From NCBI GenBank assembly GCA_026874595.1, contig CM049313.1, positions 65,910,159 through 65,974,158 on the forward strand: a stretch of 64,000 nucleotides of DNA, read 5' to 3'. Shown one piece after another: positions 12,681 to 24,869 of this stretch. Source of the DNA: Sipunculus nudus (lineage: Eukaryota > Annelida > Sipuncula > Golfingiida > Sipunculidae). The notes beneath the pieces are model-generated. The model searched no databases. It was given only the letters and a program-made list of their open reading frames with translations, and was not told the DNA's origin. Each line of letters opens with the position of its first letter. The stretch's first letter is position 1. The position numbers and the translations under genes were made by a program.

Positions 12681-13568
12681 AGGAATTGTAACTATCAGCA
12701 TACAAAACTTACGTGTTTATGTATGGAGAACATATCATTACGCCTACAGGGGCGGATTTAGAAGGGGCAGGGTTGGACGCCATCTCCTTTTCGATCTAAC
12801 TTTTTTTTATAGGAAAATATACGATTAATTTAAAATATCACCGCCAGATTTTGCATTCAGCACCTTTTTTCTCGTTTTAAACCTGCATGCGAGAGTTATG
12901 TATAAGTTTACAAGTACTGTCGGAGAACTTGTTTTCCGCCCCCCCCCCCCACCCCCCTTCTAAGATCCTGTTTGCGCCCTTTTCGTTTATAAGAGGTTGT
13001 CCTCTTGCCATCTTTTATGTTCCAAGATTCTAGTTTGGCTTGCATATGTTCGACAGATACATTTTTAAAGAAATGATACATAAAAAACAGCATTCTTATA
13101 AATGTATATGTATCGCACGGTTTTCGGCAGAAAAAAATTGATTCTCAGGCATCGGTGGATAGAGCCGGAAGCGTCATGTATACGAATCCCGCAGGATGTA
13201 TGTCTCCATTGTATTATCGTCTGTTTGAGTCGGAATACTCAGATGAAGATTAATGGAATAAATATATATACACTTGTGCAGGAATCTGCAGTCCTTGTGG
13301 TTCACTTACACTAACCTGACCCTTTCCCTTTGGAAAGGACATATATATTTGAGCACGGATACAAGGACTGCGTGAATTATTAAACCGAGACTGGTAAAAC
13401 TATGTATCATTTTATGTGACATATCAGACCACTGACTGAGATAAAAAAAATATTCCAGTGTCTTTGTGTAGATGGGATTGCATTTTAAGTCCGCCTTTAG
13501 TCGAGACGGATAAAAAAGAATGTCGTTTTATCTGGCAGAAAGCTACTGCGTCTTAAACAGAGAAATGC
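12681..13568 (+). repeat. 888-bp direct duplication, copy A
   Basis: Matches 16752-17638 base for base from AGGAATTGTAACTATC to CAGAGAAATGC. The only differences seen are one substitution (T versus A near 12835 and 16907) and one C in the poly(C) tract. At 12747 it contains CAGGGGCGGATTTAGA, the start of a CAGGGGCG-type transposon terminus, and about 230 bp later a C tract followed by TCTAAGATCCTG, so a small degenerate MITE is embedded in it. No target-site duplication or inverted ends flank the whole unit. Confidence 0.9.
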
Positions 13569-14366
13569 TACCAGAGGCAGCTTGGTAGGGGGCACAGGGT
13601 AGTCTTTTTTTACAATTAAGTCATAGGAGAAGAATAATATACCTTAATACCGAAAAGCAGCACCGGATTTTTTGTCTCACGTCTTTTGTTCCCTATACTA
13701 CTGTATGCGACAGATGTGTCTACTTATCACTCCCGGCACACCTGTTTACCTTTGCCAGCTGCACCTTTATGAGCTGCACCCCCCCCCCCCCCCACCCTTC
13801 CACTTAGATTCTGGATCCGTCCCTGGATCCCTCATGAGGACACGAGGAGGATGAACCGTAATGTTGCTCTCGTAATCCGTAGATAAGGTATGGAATATTT
13901 CAGATCTCAAAAACAAAAGTTATGTGTTATTTATTGACATGGCAGTTCCACATATGTTTAGTTAGTCCACCAAAGAGAGAGAAGAAAGATTTTCTCGCTT
14001 CTGTGGAATGTTTTTATATACTTCATTCGAAAGAACAGCAAAAAAATCATACTCGATAACGGTCAGGAATGAACGCCGACACAAGAAGCCTGTGCTTACT
14101 GATTTATTTTAACTCCATCAACGAAGTAATAGCCTCGGTTTTATGTTTGCAACTTAACTTGAAAAAGTAATAAATACATTTTGATTACTTTTTTGTGGAT
14201 GGTAAGGATATACAAAAACTACGTTTTTAAGTTAATCTTGATCACCATTCAGATAAAGAATTTTTAAAGGACTTTCTACACTTTGCGAGAAAGGGGACTG
14301 TATATGCCCTGGTCCAAGGCAAGGCTATCGTCATTCATTTGGCAAAGAGCCAAGAATCAGACCGGC
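13569..14366. other. no gene; poly(C) with transposon terminus
   Basis: At 13779-13825 a poly(C) tract is followed by TCTGGATCCGTCCCTG. Read on the minus strand this is CAGGGACGGATCCAGA, the terminal sequence seen repeatedly beside poly(G) in this window. The matching second end was not found. Confidence 0.5.
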
Positions 14367-14605
14367 TTTTGTGGATCAGGGGTAGAGCACACGAGTCACG
14401 AGTTAAAATCTAAGCCGAGGCGGTGAGATTTTCATGGTCATCCCGCCCAGGCTGAGCGCTCTGCAGGCTGTTCCCTACAGCCGTGTATCGCTTATAAACG
14501 AATGAGCCTTTGGTGGGTTCCTGGATGTTATGACCCAGCAGCAATTGGGATGATTACACACCCAGAACCCGCAGTTGCGGTAGACAATGGGCCTTGGTGA
14601 CACAA
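14367..14605 (+). repeat. tRNA-headed SINE-like repeat, copy 2
   Basis: Begins with TTGTGGATCAGGGGTAGAGC, then CGAGTTAAAATCTAAGCCGA, and ends with GATTACACACCCAGAACCCG. All three blocks match the minus strand of 2165-2556. The B-box position is eroded (GAGTTAAAATC), so polymerase III activity is unlikely. Confidence 0.6.
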
Positions 14606-16751
14606 GGATACAACAGTAATATTATAGGAAGGGAGTGCTACTTCCATGTCAAGCAGTCATCAAACCGAAATGGAACTCTGCAGATGTATATACTTGGATT
14701 AATAATTAGATAAAGAGCATAAAGGGAAGCAGTTACCATCACCCAAAAAAAAAATTAAAACAACAAAATAAAGGACCAACGAGAGCGGGTGTTGTATGTT
14801 TAAAATCTGGAGCAAAATGCACAATTCGATACCACGCTGTCACTGGTCTAATTACAATTCTTTGCCCCGTGTCCATCCTGGTGGTCCATCCTACTGCCCA
14901 GAGAACCTTAACAGCCCTTTAAAACAGCAGTTAAAACAAAAAGGAGACCTTCGACGACTGAAGTATATACCCGCTTCATGGTAGCGCAACCGCAATCTCG
15001 TAAATTACAATTACTGGCAATATGGAGAAACGGACCTGCTTTGACGTAGGCCTGCGCTCGCCGAGAGGTTTGTTTCTAGTTGCCAATGTTATCAGTAAAC
15101 TAAGGCGTGCCTGAATTAGTGACACTTCGCTTGGCTAATTTATTCCTATAGTGTTTTTTTGAAGGGCCAGTTTAGTCCATTTTATAGAGCTGTAGAACCG
15201 ACGAAAACCTTAGACTTTTTATATAGTAATTATTTGTTGAAACTTTCAATACATACGCATCAGAATTTAATTTAATAAACTGGGAAGAAATAAACTTGGA
15301 GTAGCCATAAAGAAATCCGCCACAACAAATTTGTAAGCAGCAAAATATTTCTGTGACCTTTATAGTTTATCAAGAGATGCCAGCAGGGGGAGCCAACCTG
15401 AACTATAATCCCCTTGAAAATAACATGAGACGTTCGTTGATGGATCTGTTGAGCTGCACGGTAAAACGGTTCTGCGGATGTATTGCGTGACCAGAACTGT
15501 GCTACTCGGGTACGCCTTTTATTGAATGATCCCTAGTATTGTAATGCATTGGCCGCGGTGAAGTATGGTGACCCCCCGTGGCAGACTGGTCCAAGTTTTG
15601 CAAATGTTACCTGTGACTTTGCTGTAACAACACGCCATCCGTCATTTATAGAGCAGCTATTACTGAAATTATTCATCTCCTGCTGGAATGAAAGTCAGGT
15701 AGATGGGCTGTTTCAGCTTGACTGCTGTTTTTCCATAATTTCGTTTATATTTGTGATGGATTGGACACAAAAAACAGACTTGACTTGCATCCATTTCGGC
15801 CACGTTCTACTTGTTGGATTAAACAGAGTATACATAATTATGTCGAGGTAAATCGATTTGTATTATTTATATACCTGTTATTTGAGACTACCTCTGACCT
15901 ATTTCGAATAAAAGGTATCCTTTTGCAGTAAAACGATTGTCTCTCTCTTTAGGTAATGTAGTAGATACAATTAAATGTTCGCTACTTAAGCAAAAATAAC
16001 TTTAAGATAAAGCCTTAACAAAAATTATTCCGTTTTTGTGAGTTTACCTTAAAGTTTATCAAGATATTATACCGAAATTAAGTGCAGTTACAATGTTCCG
16101 CAGAATGTGAGGTCGTTTATTGTCATGAATCAAAATGTAATATGTTCTTCAAAATAGTTTATTTAAGATTATTGTATTAAGATTATTTAAGCGATCGAAG
16201 GGGTCTGCCGCCAAGGTTGATAAGTCCACTCCCCAAAGGGTCAACAGTTTTACTATTTGGTGAATGGTCACTTATCTTGTCATGTTCTTTTCATGATAAT
16301 CTGTCACAAGAATGTTTATTATCAGTATTTATCAACAGTTTTTATGTACTCAAGTCGCGTACTGGGTGTGTGAAAAATTTGATTTCTTAGTCTGGGTAAT
16401 GTGTCTCAGTTACCTCTTTTTGTGTCACTACACTATGCGGTTCAGGATATTACACTAATCCTTTTTTTCAAGGTGTAAATTATTTTCCTTCAAAACAATC
16501 TTTTGGTCTCGCCATACATTATAAAGATAAGACTGGTGATAAAAATGAAGTATGTTAACAATGATCATATGAGTGGACATGTTGACCCAAACTAAATTTA
16601 TTTCCAAATATTTATATTTATATATTATATATTTTTTATAACTCTTGGATATTTTTATCCTTTTCCTAGCAGGGACTTTTACTATTAAATCAAAGCATTT
16701 TCCTTTCATCTATGATGTTTTACTAGCAAGTATAGATGAAAGAAATCCTGC
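14606..16751. other. no gene seen
   Basis: Anonymous sequence. The 100-codon plus-strand frame at 15549-15851 has mixed composition, no signal peptide and no recognised domain. Confidence 0.5.
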
Positions 16752-17638
16752 AGGAATTGTAACTATCAGCATACAAAACTTACGTGTTTATGTATGGAGA
16801 ACATATCATTACGCCTACAGGGGCGGATTTAGAAGGGGCAGGGTTGGACGCCATCTCCTTTTCGATCTAACTTTTTTTTATAGGAAAATATACGATTAAT
16901 TTAAAAAATCACCGCCAGATTTTGCATTCAGCACCTTTTTTCTCGTTTTAAACCTGCATGCGAGAGTTATGTATAAGTTTACAAGTACTGTCGGAGAACT
17001 TGTTTTCCGCCCCCCCCCCCACCCCCCTTCTAAGATCCTGTTTGCGCCCTTTTCGTTTATAAGAGGTTGTCCTCTTGCCATCTTTTATGTTCCAAGATTC
17101 TAGTTTGGCTTGCATATGTTCGACAGATACATTTTTAAAGAAATGATACATAAAAAACAGCATTCTTATAAATGTATATGTATCGCACGGTTTTCGGCAG
17201 AAAAAAATTGATTCTCAGGCATCGGTGGATAGAGCCGGAAGCGTCATGTATACGAATCCCGCAGGATGTATGTCTCCATTGTATTATCGTCTGTTTGAGT
17301 CGGAATACTCAGATGAAGATTAATGGAATAAATATATATACACTTGTGCAGGAATCTGCAGTCCTTGTGGTTCACTTACACTAACCTGACCCTTTCCCTT
17401 TGGAAAGGACATATATATTTGAGCACGGATACAAGGACTGCGTGAATTATTAAACCGAGACTGGTAAAACTATGTATCATTTTATGTGACATATCAGACC
17501 ACTGACTGAGATAAAAAAAATATTCCAGTGTCTTTGTGTAGATGGGATTGCATTTTAAGTCCGCCTTTAGTCGAGACGGATAAAAAAGAATGTCGTTTTA
17601 TCTGGCAGAAAGCTACTGCGTCTTAAACAGAGAAATGC
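16752..17638 (+). repeat. 888-bp direct duplication, copy B
   Basis: Second copy of 12681-13568, same orientation, about 4,070 bp downstream, with about 99.8 percent identity by eye. The 12 bases on either side differ from those of copy A, so the boundaries are sharp. The small ORFs inside both copies are identical because the copies are, which is not evidence of coding function. Confidence 0.9.
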
Positions 17639-20600
17639 CGCGTGGATTATTAATGTAGACGCGTCAGATTAAATCACAACAAGCTCACGAAATTGGAAAA
17701 AAATAAGGTCTCCTACAAACGACTCTAGCGGGCACTCACCTTCCCTAAAGTAATCTCGCAAACACGGTTCTATGTCACCTGTCTTGTGCAATGCACGCGC
17801 ACCGAATTGCACTTTTTTTTTGTTCTTGCCGTTTATATACCTCACCTCATAATGCGACACCTCCAAGGATTTATAAATCTTTCTTCTTATACCTATTGTG
17901 CTTTTGTATTATTGGCTAAAAGGTATTTGGCGGTTTTCCAATTTATTACAGGTTCGAATCATTACCATGAACAAATCTGTCGTGAAGACTCTTGATGCTA
18001 AATGTCGGGAAAAATTTACCTTTTACATAAATGTTCTAATTGTTGCTTTTTGGTTTACCAAGAACACTATAATATATGTTTTACATAATATAATTGATCA
18101 GCTGAGCGGTTGCAACCATCCCTTCTTATTGAATGCAATATTTTTCTTTTAGTTTCCCCTGACTGTGTGAAGATTGGTGATTTGGCGATCAGCTAAACTT
18201 TCTTAAACTTTTGAAGCAATGACACATTCAGCGCTCTTTTGAATAAAGGAAAAATGTCCCAGGGAATGTGAGAAAACATCAAGCAAGTTCTTTCCACTCT
18301 TATATAATATATGATTGAAAACGTGCTTTCCCATGATTCATGTTCGTGAATTTTGACGAATTGCAAAAGTCACTCTTGAACTTTAAGGGATATGTTATCT
18401 ATGGAATCTGACAGAACCCTGGATAATATGTCAAGGAAACATTTCTAAAGTATGTATAACAGCGCTTACCTATCTATCTTCTTTGAAGTGTCTGCAACTT
18501 AGAAGCCAACCAGCGGATTCCTTTCCGCTTCAAGTCAGTGGAGAATTCACAACGAGGCTCGGAGGGAGCTCTGAAGAATTGTCTGATTTAAACAATCATC
18601 GCTAGCCGTCATAGGTAAGAATTAACATCGCTTTGTCATTCGCCTGGTCGGTCTGAGGGCCGCCGATGAACTGAGCCGCAAGGGAAAGAGACAAAATCAA
18701 TGGTTATCGATTTTTATCGAACCTTTCGTAAGTGATATACGAAGTCATTAGGCTATTGGACGACATTAGATTTGCCACGCCCAATTCCAGTATAGGCTAT
18801 CATCTGACATAAAGTAGATAAATGGACCCCGTAAGGGGAGGCCTGCCTGGAATTCACGCGTGGCTGCGTTTTCCACAACCAATGCCCTTTAGATCTGCTG
18901 TTATTTACGGGAGTATTTTGTCTGCTAGCGTTCAGTCTATGTCGATAACTCCTACTTTAAATACGCTCCATTAAAACGACGATGTCATTTTAACACAGCT
19001 GATTTGGTATGCCCGCTGCACTTAGCTTCAGTTCGCCGTGTTAATAGAGAGGAGTTAAAGATTTTGGACGCAAGAGTGAACTTAATGAAAGTTCCATAAG
19101 TTTACACATTACAACTATGTATGTTGCATTCACTCGTATGATGACCTGTGGAAATGCTGAATTTAAATACTAAAATGTAGAATTTTGTAAAACATCAAAT
19201 ATTAGAGGTTAAAAACAGGCCAGGTATAACTTTTCGTGTATTTTTTTATTATTTTTAAAATATGCTTTTTAAAGGTACTAAATAAGGAAAAATTTTAAAC
19301 AACTTAATTAATTTTTGGGTAATTGAACAAACTTGTAATAGGAACAAAATGTGTAAAAAATTAAATCATAAAAACATGTCATTTATGACACTTAAGGGTT
19401 ACATTAATATCGATTGACTGATAGATATCACTCATTCATTATAACATCCTGATGTGTTGACGTTATAGGTTATGCTTCCATATTACACAGTCAATATCAG
19501 TCAATATTTTCAGTATATATATGAAACTGACCAGATGAGAATCTTAATCGCAGTTTTAACATCGATGACTCAGGGTGCACATTTTACATTTGCAAGCTCC
19601 TTATCGGCCTCGCTAGTTTAATACCTTCCTGTCAGCAAAAGTGTCCAAGGTGAAATCTCGGACACTCATCCCAATATTCTGGCACGCCGACACGCTATTT
19701 GTTAAGAATGCATCACAGTGCAGTACCTCCGGGAGGTCACAGAGTTGTTCGTGCAGCAACGACCATGAAAGACTTCGTGGTCAACATCACTCTTTAGCAA
19801 CCACTCGCGCCCTGTCGCATAAAATTGGTCTAGCGGTCACAAGATGGGCCACGCCACGTTATGAGCGGTCCACATGGAAGTCGTTGCAGATGTTAGGAAT
19901 TGTCTTCGGGCAGTACATATTACTTGCGTGTACGTTGGACTAGGTCAAACAGCACGTATGACTACATAATTGAAAGCTTGACCTGGAGTCTTATGGACAT
20001 TTGCTGGAGTCACGTGACCATGACACATCGCACTATGCACTATCGGTTCTTAATGTCAGACAGAATCGGTCGTTACAATTTTTAAGCTCTCGGAAATCGG
20101 CCCTAGCTTGCGTTAAAACGAATTGTGCGAAGGTTGAATACTGGGCGAGAACCGCTTTGGACTTGGGCGGAGAGGAACAGACCAGTAAGAACTGCCTTAA
20201 ACAAATGACGACTTCTGACGAGTCATGGGGACCTCTCACGCGACATTTCACCGACCTTCGACCATTTTTAGGCCATAATTGCATGGTCGTGACCTGCCGC
20301 AAACCAGTTCTATTTTGCTATTGAAAATTTGCATGTACTTAATATTTTTTGGGGGGCACTAACGGGCCACTGTAGGCATGGGACAAGGCCTGCCACCGTT
20401 AATTGAAGTGGAACTTTGTTAAAATCTGAACGTCTTGGACTGGGAAACATTCTGTGAAAGGGAGACCTCTTGTACAGTTTATACCAATATCAGCTGGTTA
20501 TTTGAAACACAGTACACACAATTTGCGGTCTATCTTTAACATTTTGCTCTATACTGGGTAACTACAGAAAACAGAAATTTATCATGACGATATTGTTCCG

Positions 20601-20649
20601 TAGCTTTAAAGGCTATTTGAAAGTGCTTGTATGACCTGGGGAATTTAAC
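17639..20649. other. no gene recognised; GC-richer stretch at 19.6-20.3 kb
   Basis: Between 19620 and 20330 base composition is clearly richer in G+C than the surroundings, and overlapping open frames of 89-107 codons occur on both strands (19641-19943, 20001-20324, 20033-20302 minus). None has a recognisable domain, hydrophobic segment or clear exon ends. It may be an old exon-bearing or mobile segment. The rest holds nothing recognisable. Confidence 0.4.
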
Positions 20650-21748
20650 AGTTTGACCTGATTTTCTTTGACAGTTTTGAACCAGGATATTTGGACAGTA
20701 ATGGACCTGGATATTTGAACAATGTCGGAGCTTCTTATTTCGATAGTGATGGACCTGAATATTTTGACAGTGTTGGACCTGAACATTAGGACAGTGTTGG
20801 ACCTGAATATTTCAACAGTGTTGGACATGAATATAAGAACAGTGTTGGCCCTAGATATTTGGACAGTGTTGGACCTGAATATTTCGACGGTGTTTGACCT
20901 GGATATTTCGAAAGTGTTGGACCTGAATATTTTGAGAGCGTTAGACCAGGATATTTCGACAGTGTTGAACCTGGATATTTGGACTGTCTTGGACCCCAAT
21001 ATTTCGATAGTGTTGGACCCGAATATTAGGACAGGGTTGAACCCTGATATTTCGACAGTATTGGACCAGAACATTATTAGGACAGTGTTTGACCTGTATG
21101 TTTGGACAGCGTTTAACCTGAATATTTCGACGGTGTTTAACCTGAATATTTCGACGGTGTTTGACCTAAATATTTCGACTGTGTTGGACCTGAATATTTG
21201 GAGAGCGTTAGACCAGGATATTTCGACTGTGTTGGACGTAGATATTTGGACAGTGTTTAACCTAGATATTTGGACTGTGTTGGACCCTAATTTTTTCGAT
21301 AATGTTGGACCTGAATATTAGGAAAGGGTTGAACCTGGACATTTCGATATTGTTAGACCTGAATATTAGGACAGTGTTTGGCCTGAATATTTGGACAGCG
21401 TTGGACCTGAATATTTCGACGGTGTTTGACCTGGATCTTTGACTGTGTTTGACCTGAATATTTGGAGAGCGTAAGACCAGAATATTTGGACTGTTTTGGA
21501 CCTGAATATTTCGATAGTGTTGGATATAGATATTAGGACAGCGTTGGACCTGAATATATGGACAGTGTTGGATTTGAATATTAGGACCGAGTTGGACCTG
21601 GGTATTTCGACAGTGTTGGACATGAATATTTAGGGAGTGTTGGACCTGATTATTAGAACAGTGCTTGACCAGGATATTTCGACAGTGTTTCGACCTGAAT
21701 ATTTTGACTGCTAGTGTTCGATCTGAATATTTGGCCTGTGTTGGACCT
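20650..21748. repeat. 24-bp minisatellite, about 45 units
   Basis: The unit is close to GGACCTGAATATTTCG plus ACAGTGTT, with point differences and a few indels. Because 24 is a multiple of three, long frames stay open on both strands: 199 codons plus at 20722-21321, and 153 and 85 codons minus at 20613-21074 and 21366-21623. They translate as octapeptide repeats. The array abuts the stop codon of the minus-strand signal-peptide ORF at 21750. The open frames are most simply a by-product of the period. Confidence 0.95.
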
Positions 21749-21749
21749 T

Positions 21750-22001
21750 TTATTTCTGATCTGTTGATCCGGTCTCCTCCACCACCGCCAGTGGCCTAAA
21801 TACCAGGAACCTTGCGACATCTGGAATCTTTATCGCAATATTATCAAGACTCTTACAGCCACCATTTTTATCAGAGGTGTTGATCCACTTAGCCGCTCTG
21901 GCGTCTATTTCATGAAGAGTGGACAAGCTTAAAGTGTTTGAGCCGCAAGTCAGAAATGCCAGTAAAATCCAAATGTAAACAATCCATTTTTCACACGCCA
22001 T
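21750..22001 (-). CDS. hypothetical short secreted protein or first exon
   Basis: This is an 83-residue open frame of unknown function. It has a convincing N-terminal signal peptide: Met-Ala-Cys-Glu-Lys, then a hydrophobic core at residues 6-18 (W-I-V-Y-I-W-I-L-L-A-F-L), with probable cleavage around residues 21-27. The mature part is hydrophilic, with one N-glycosylation sequon (N41-T-S) and one cysteine (C49). The start codon has a strong eukaryotic context (G at -3 and G at +4), which favours this ATG. No domain was recognised. It may be a complete small secreted protein, or a first exon spliced from a weak donor such as the GTATTT near 21798. The stop lies at the edge of the 24-bp minisatellite. 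No promoter or poly(A) signal was identified, so the call rests on the signal peptide and start context. Confidence 0.35.
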   Translation of the reverse strand: MACEKWIVYIWILLAFLTCGSNTLSLSTLHEIDARAAKWINTSDKNGGCKSLDNIAIKIPDVARFLVFRPLAVVEETGSTDQK

Positions 22002-23939
22002 CTCAACAATAACACATTACCAGAAACGGGTTTTATGAATTTGTCATTATCTCGATGCACGGACTTCAATGATAAACCTTTGGTTCCAAAATAGCCCCTG
22101 ATGCTGAACCACTTGAATAATATATTAGTTATTTTTTATGAGTTTATTTCTGTATCAATAGTCAAAAGATTGTTGGTAGACTTGCTTACCACCCCATCCC
22201 CCGGATTCCAAATGCAATACCATCGTTTAATTTTCCCTCTTCTTTTCTTCCTCCTGCCCGTGTTTGCATTGTATCTCTAATATGATCGATCTTGTAGCAC
22301 AAAATCAGTCATAGGTGACAGATTTGCACCTGATATATATTTTTGACCTTGCCCTAATTTCCAAGGCCGTACACTTATTGTCGGTTTCTCCATTATCGCC
22401 CATATTTACTTTTGGTTTTGCTGGATCTCAAATATGGCTTCTTTTCAAACACTTCCCTATATGGTCCTAGTGATATAATCACAGCCATAGCCGGTTCCCC
22501 ACTATATCGCTCGATCCCTGTTTACGTTCACTGATCTTTGGCCGAATTATTATAATAGACACGACTAAAAAATTTGCACCATATATTTATTTTGGACCAT
22601 AACTCAATCTTCAAGTTACCTAGGCTGTCCGAGCTATCCTTTTCCAAGTTCTTGTCTGCTTTTAATATGTGATTTCATAAATATATCCATATTAGAAATT
22701 TATTTCTTTCATAAATAACCCGTGGTTGATTGGCCTGAGGTATCTCAAAAACTGATCTATATACAATGGACGCATTATCCATTCTCTGTTATTGGTTGTG
22801 ACAACAGTCCGTTCCACCCCTGTCCACCTGATTTACTCGATTATTTCCACCTAAGACAAACTCATATATACTTGGTTCATGACGTGTTTATCCTTCTTGG
22901 ATATGGATACGAAGTAATGCGACGTAATAGTGAATCGCGTGCAAGAGGAAAATCAAAGTCTTACTGTAAACTGGGGTCAGTAGCTCTCAATCATAACGGT
23001 CCCGTGAAAATAGGGTGACAGGATTGATGGAACAGTTTTACTTCTAACCCGTCTCAAAATTGATGAAATCGGAGATGACCTAATGTTTAATGGCAGTCAT
23101 GTAATGTAACATTGGCATAATGTATGTATTTATCAGAAAATGTTATACCTGATCCATCAAGCAACTGGGTAATCATTTCTTCCAGAGTGTTAGTTCATAC
23201 ATCTTCCCTTAATACACACAATTTTTAACAAATATCGAAATCATAGCAGATGTATTAAGTTCCCAGTCAATCTAGGCTATTTAGACACTACTATTCGAAA
23301 GCTGTAATATTATACTTTCTGTTTCAACAGTTGCCTCGTAATAGTCTAATTGTTCTGATGAATTAACTGTACCACGAGCTTATTTTCATTAAATATACAT
23401 GTTTTTACTTTAACGATACATCTAGTGCTGATACATGGTAAAGATACACTATTTACCACTGTGATAAACACTGAGATTGCCCTCTTATAGTTAAATGCAT
23501 TTTACTGAATAAGAGGTAAACCGTACCTAGTTTTCATATGAAATGATACCATTTTTTTTTTAGTTTGAAAAAATTTAAATGGTACATGATCTTAACTAAC
23601 CACTGGCAGGAAAACTAATGTCAGACTAATGACAATATATAAACACTTTTTTTTTGGGGGGGGGGGGTTCCTCGAACACCAAACCAGATTTTAAAATGAC
23701 ATCTACCTCGAGGATGTAAAATTATGTTTAAATGACTTTTTGGTTGATTTTTATTGAAGGGGAGTTTGACCAGGGAAACTACCTTAATAGGCTACTACCG
23801 TTATAAGGTATCTCGTACAAGACAAGGCCCTTGTATGTTGTGTCATTTATTAAGCATTAAATTATTACATTTATACATATTCCCACGTTTAATTACATTA
23901 TTACGCGATGTAACTCTGACCAGAAGATTAGCGCTTTAA

Positions 23940-23940
<1 letters not shown>
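22002..23940. other. no gene; diverged repeat units at 22.29-22.7 kb
   Basis: From about 22290 to 22700 two loosely similar units of roughly 200 bp share ATTTGCACC, a TATTTATTTTGGACC-like block, a TCCAAGG/TTCAAGTTACC block, and GCCGGTTCCCCACTATATCG. Related wording (ATAGCCGATTCCCCCATTAT) occurs at 52971-52990. A G14 tract lies at 23656-23669. Nothing coding was recognised. Confidence 0.45.

Positions 23941-23998
<58 letters not shown>
23941..23998. repeat. (AT)n microsatellite
   Basis: An uninterrupted run of AT dinucleotides just before the Gypsy-like fragment. Confidence 0.95.
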
Positions 23999-24001
<3 letters not shown>

Positions 24002-24056
24002 ACAGGTGTGTTTTCAGACAAGCACACTTCATTTCCGCTTCACAGTGTACATTTAA

Positions 24057-24806
24057 ATTTCTGGGAATATTACTGTGGGCGTAAGAACTACTTTACCCTT
24101 TGAGGGAATTCAGTTGCTAATAGGCCATGATGTTGCATGGGACAAAGTACAGCCTGTACCAATAGTGACAGAAAAGCCGTCACTTGATCAGGACACTGAT
24201 CCTGAAATTCAGGAAATTCCTAGTTTGTATCCTTCATGTGCTGTAACTAGATATATGGCCAAGAAAAACACACATGAGGATAATGGTCAAGATAATAACA
24301 CTCTGGGAGTCACTTGTGACTCGTCTAACGACTCGCCAGTACAGAATGCAGCATTTTCAAGGTCAGAACTTATCGCGGAACAGCATAAGGACCCTGATAT
24401 TTCAAGTTTGTTTCCCAGGCGGTTTCTAAAGATGAACTGTCACAGAACCCAGTTTGTATCCTAGGTAAAATTGGAGTGCTTATGCGTAAATGGTGACCAC
24501 CTGATGTATGCGCTGATGATGAGTGGGCCATCAAACATCAAATCGTAGTGCCCAAAAGTTATCGGAATAAAATTCTAAGCATGGCACATGAGGCTCCTTT
24601 ATCTGGCCATTTAGGTATAAATAAAACTAATCAGAAAGTTAGTATACACTTCTATTGGCCTAACCTCAAGACAGATTTGGTACAATAGTGTAAGTCATGC
24701 CATACATGCCAGATGGTAAGCAAGCCCAATAAAATTCCTCCTTAAGCCCCACTTAGGCCTATTCCTGCTTTCGAGAAACCATTTAGTAGGATTATTGCTG
24801 ATTGTT
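24057..24806 (+). pseudogene. Ty3/Gypsy-like pol fragment (protease tail and integrase zinc-binding domain)
   Basis: The reading frame opens in the region following an aspartic protease: T-L-P-F-E-G-I-Q-L-L-I-G-H-D-V, then P-S-C-A-V-T-R, a landmark of one group of vertebrate and invertebrate Gypsy elements. A one-base shift near 24415 moves to a frame reading G-V-L-M-R-K-W, I-V-V-P-K-S-Y-R and A-H-E-A-P-L-S-G-H-L-G-I. Then come F-Y-W-P-N-L-K, a stop, and C-K-S-C-H-T-C-Q. This His-His/Cys-Cys pattern is the integrase zinc-binding domain. It breaks off at the start of the integrase core (S-R-I-I-A-D-C) and meets LTR sequence. No reverse transcriptase lies between the protease tail and integrase, which suggests a Gmr1-like order (integrase before reverse transcriptase) or an internal deletion. 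The frameshift and several stops make it a dead copy. Confidence 0.8.
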
Positions 24807-24869
24807 GAGGTTGAGTTTGTTTTTACAGGATTACAATCTTGAAATAAGACACATTGAATTGTTCATCTG

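Noticed and set aside
12681-13568. Helitron as the explanation for the 888-bp duplication
   Set aside because: The left end does not start TC, and the right end lacks CTRR with an adjacent hairpin.
19641-20324. Host exons in the GC-richer block
   Set aside because: Open frames exist on both strands, but no recognisable protein family, convincing splice-site pair or signal peptide was found.
20722-21321. 199-codon plus-strand open frame
   Set aside because: It lies wholly in the 24-bp minisatellite; a period divisible by three keeps frames open on both strands.
23999-24012. A complete 5' LTR before the Gypsy fragment
   Set aside because: Only about a dozen bases match the solo LTR start; the following sequence does not align, so at most a trace remains.
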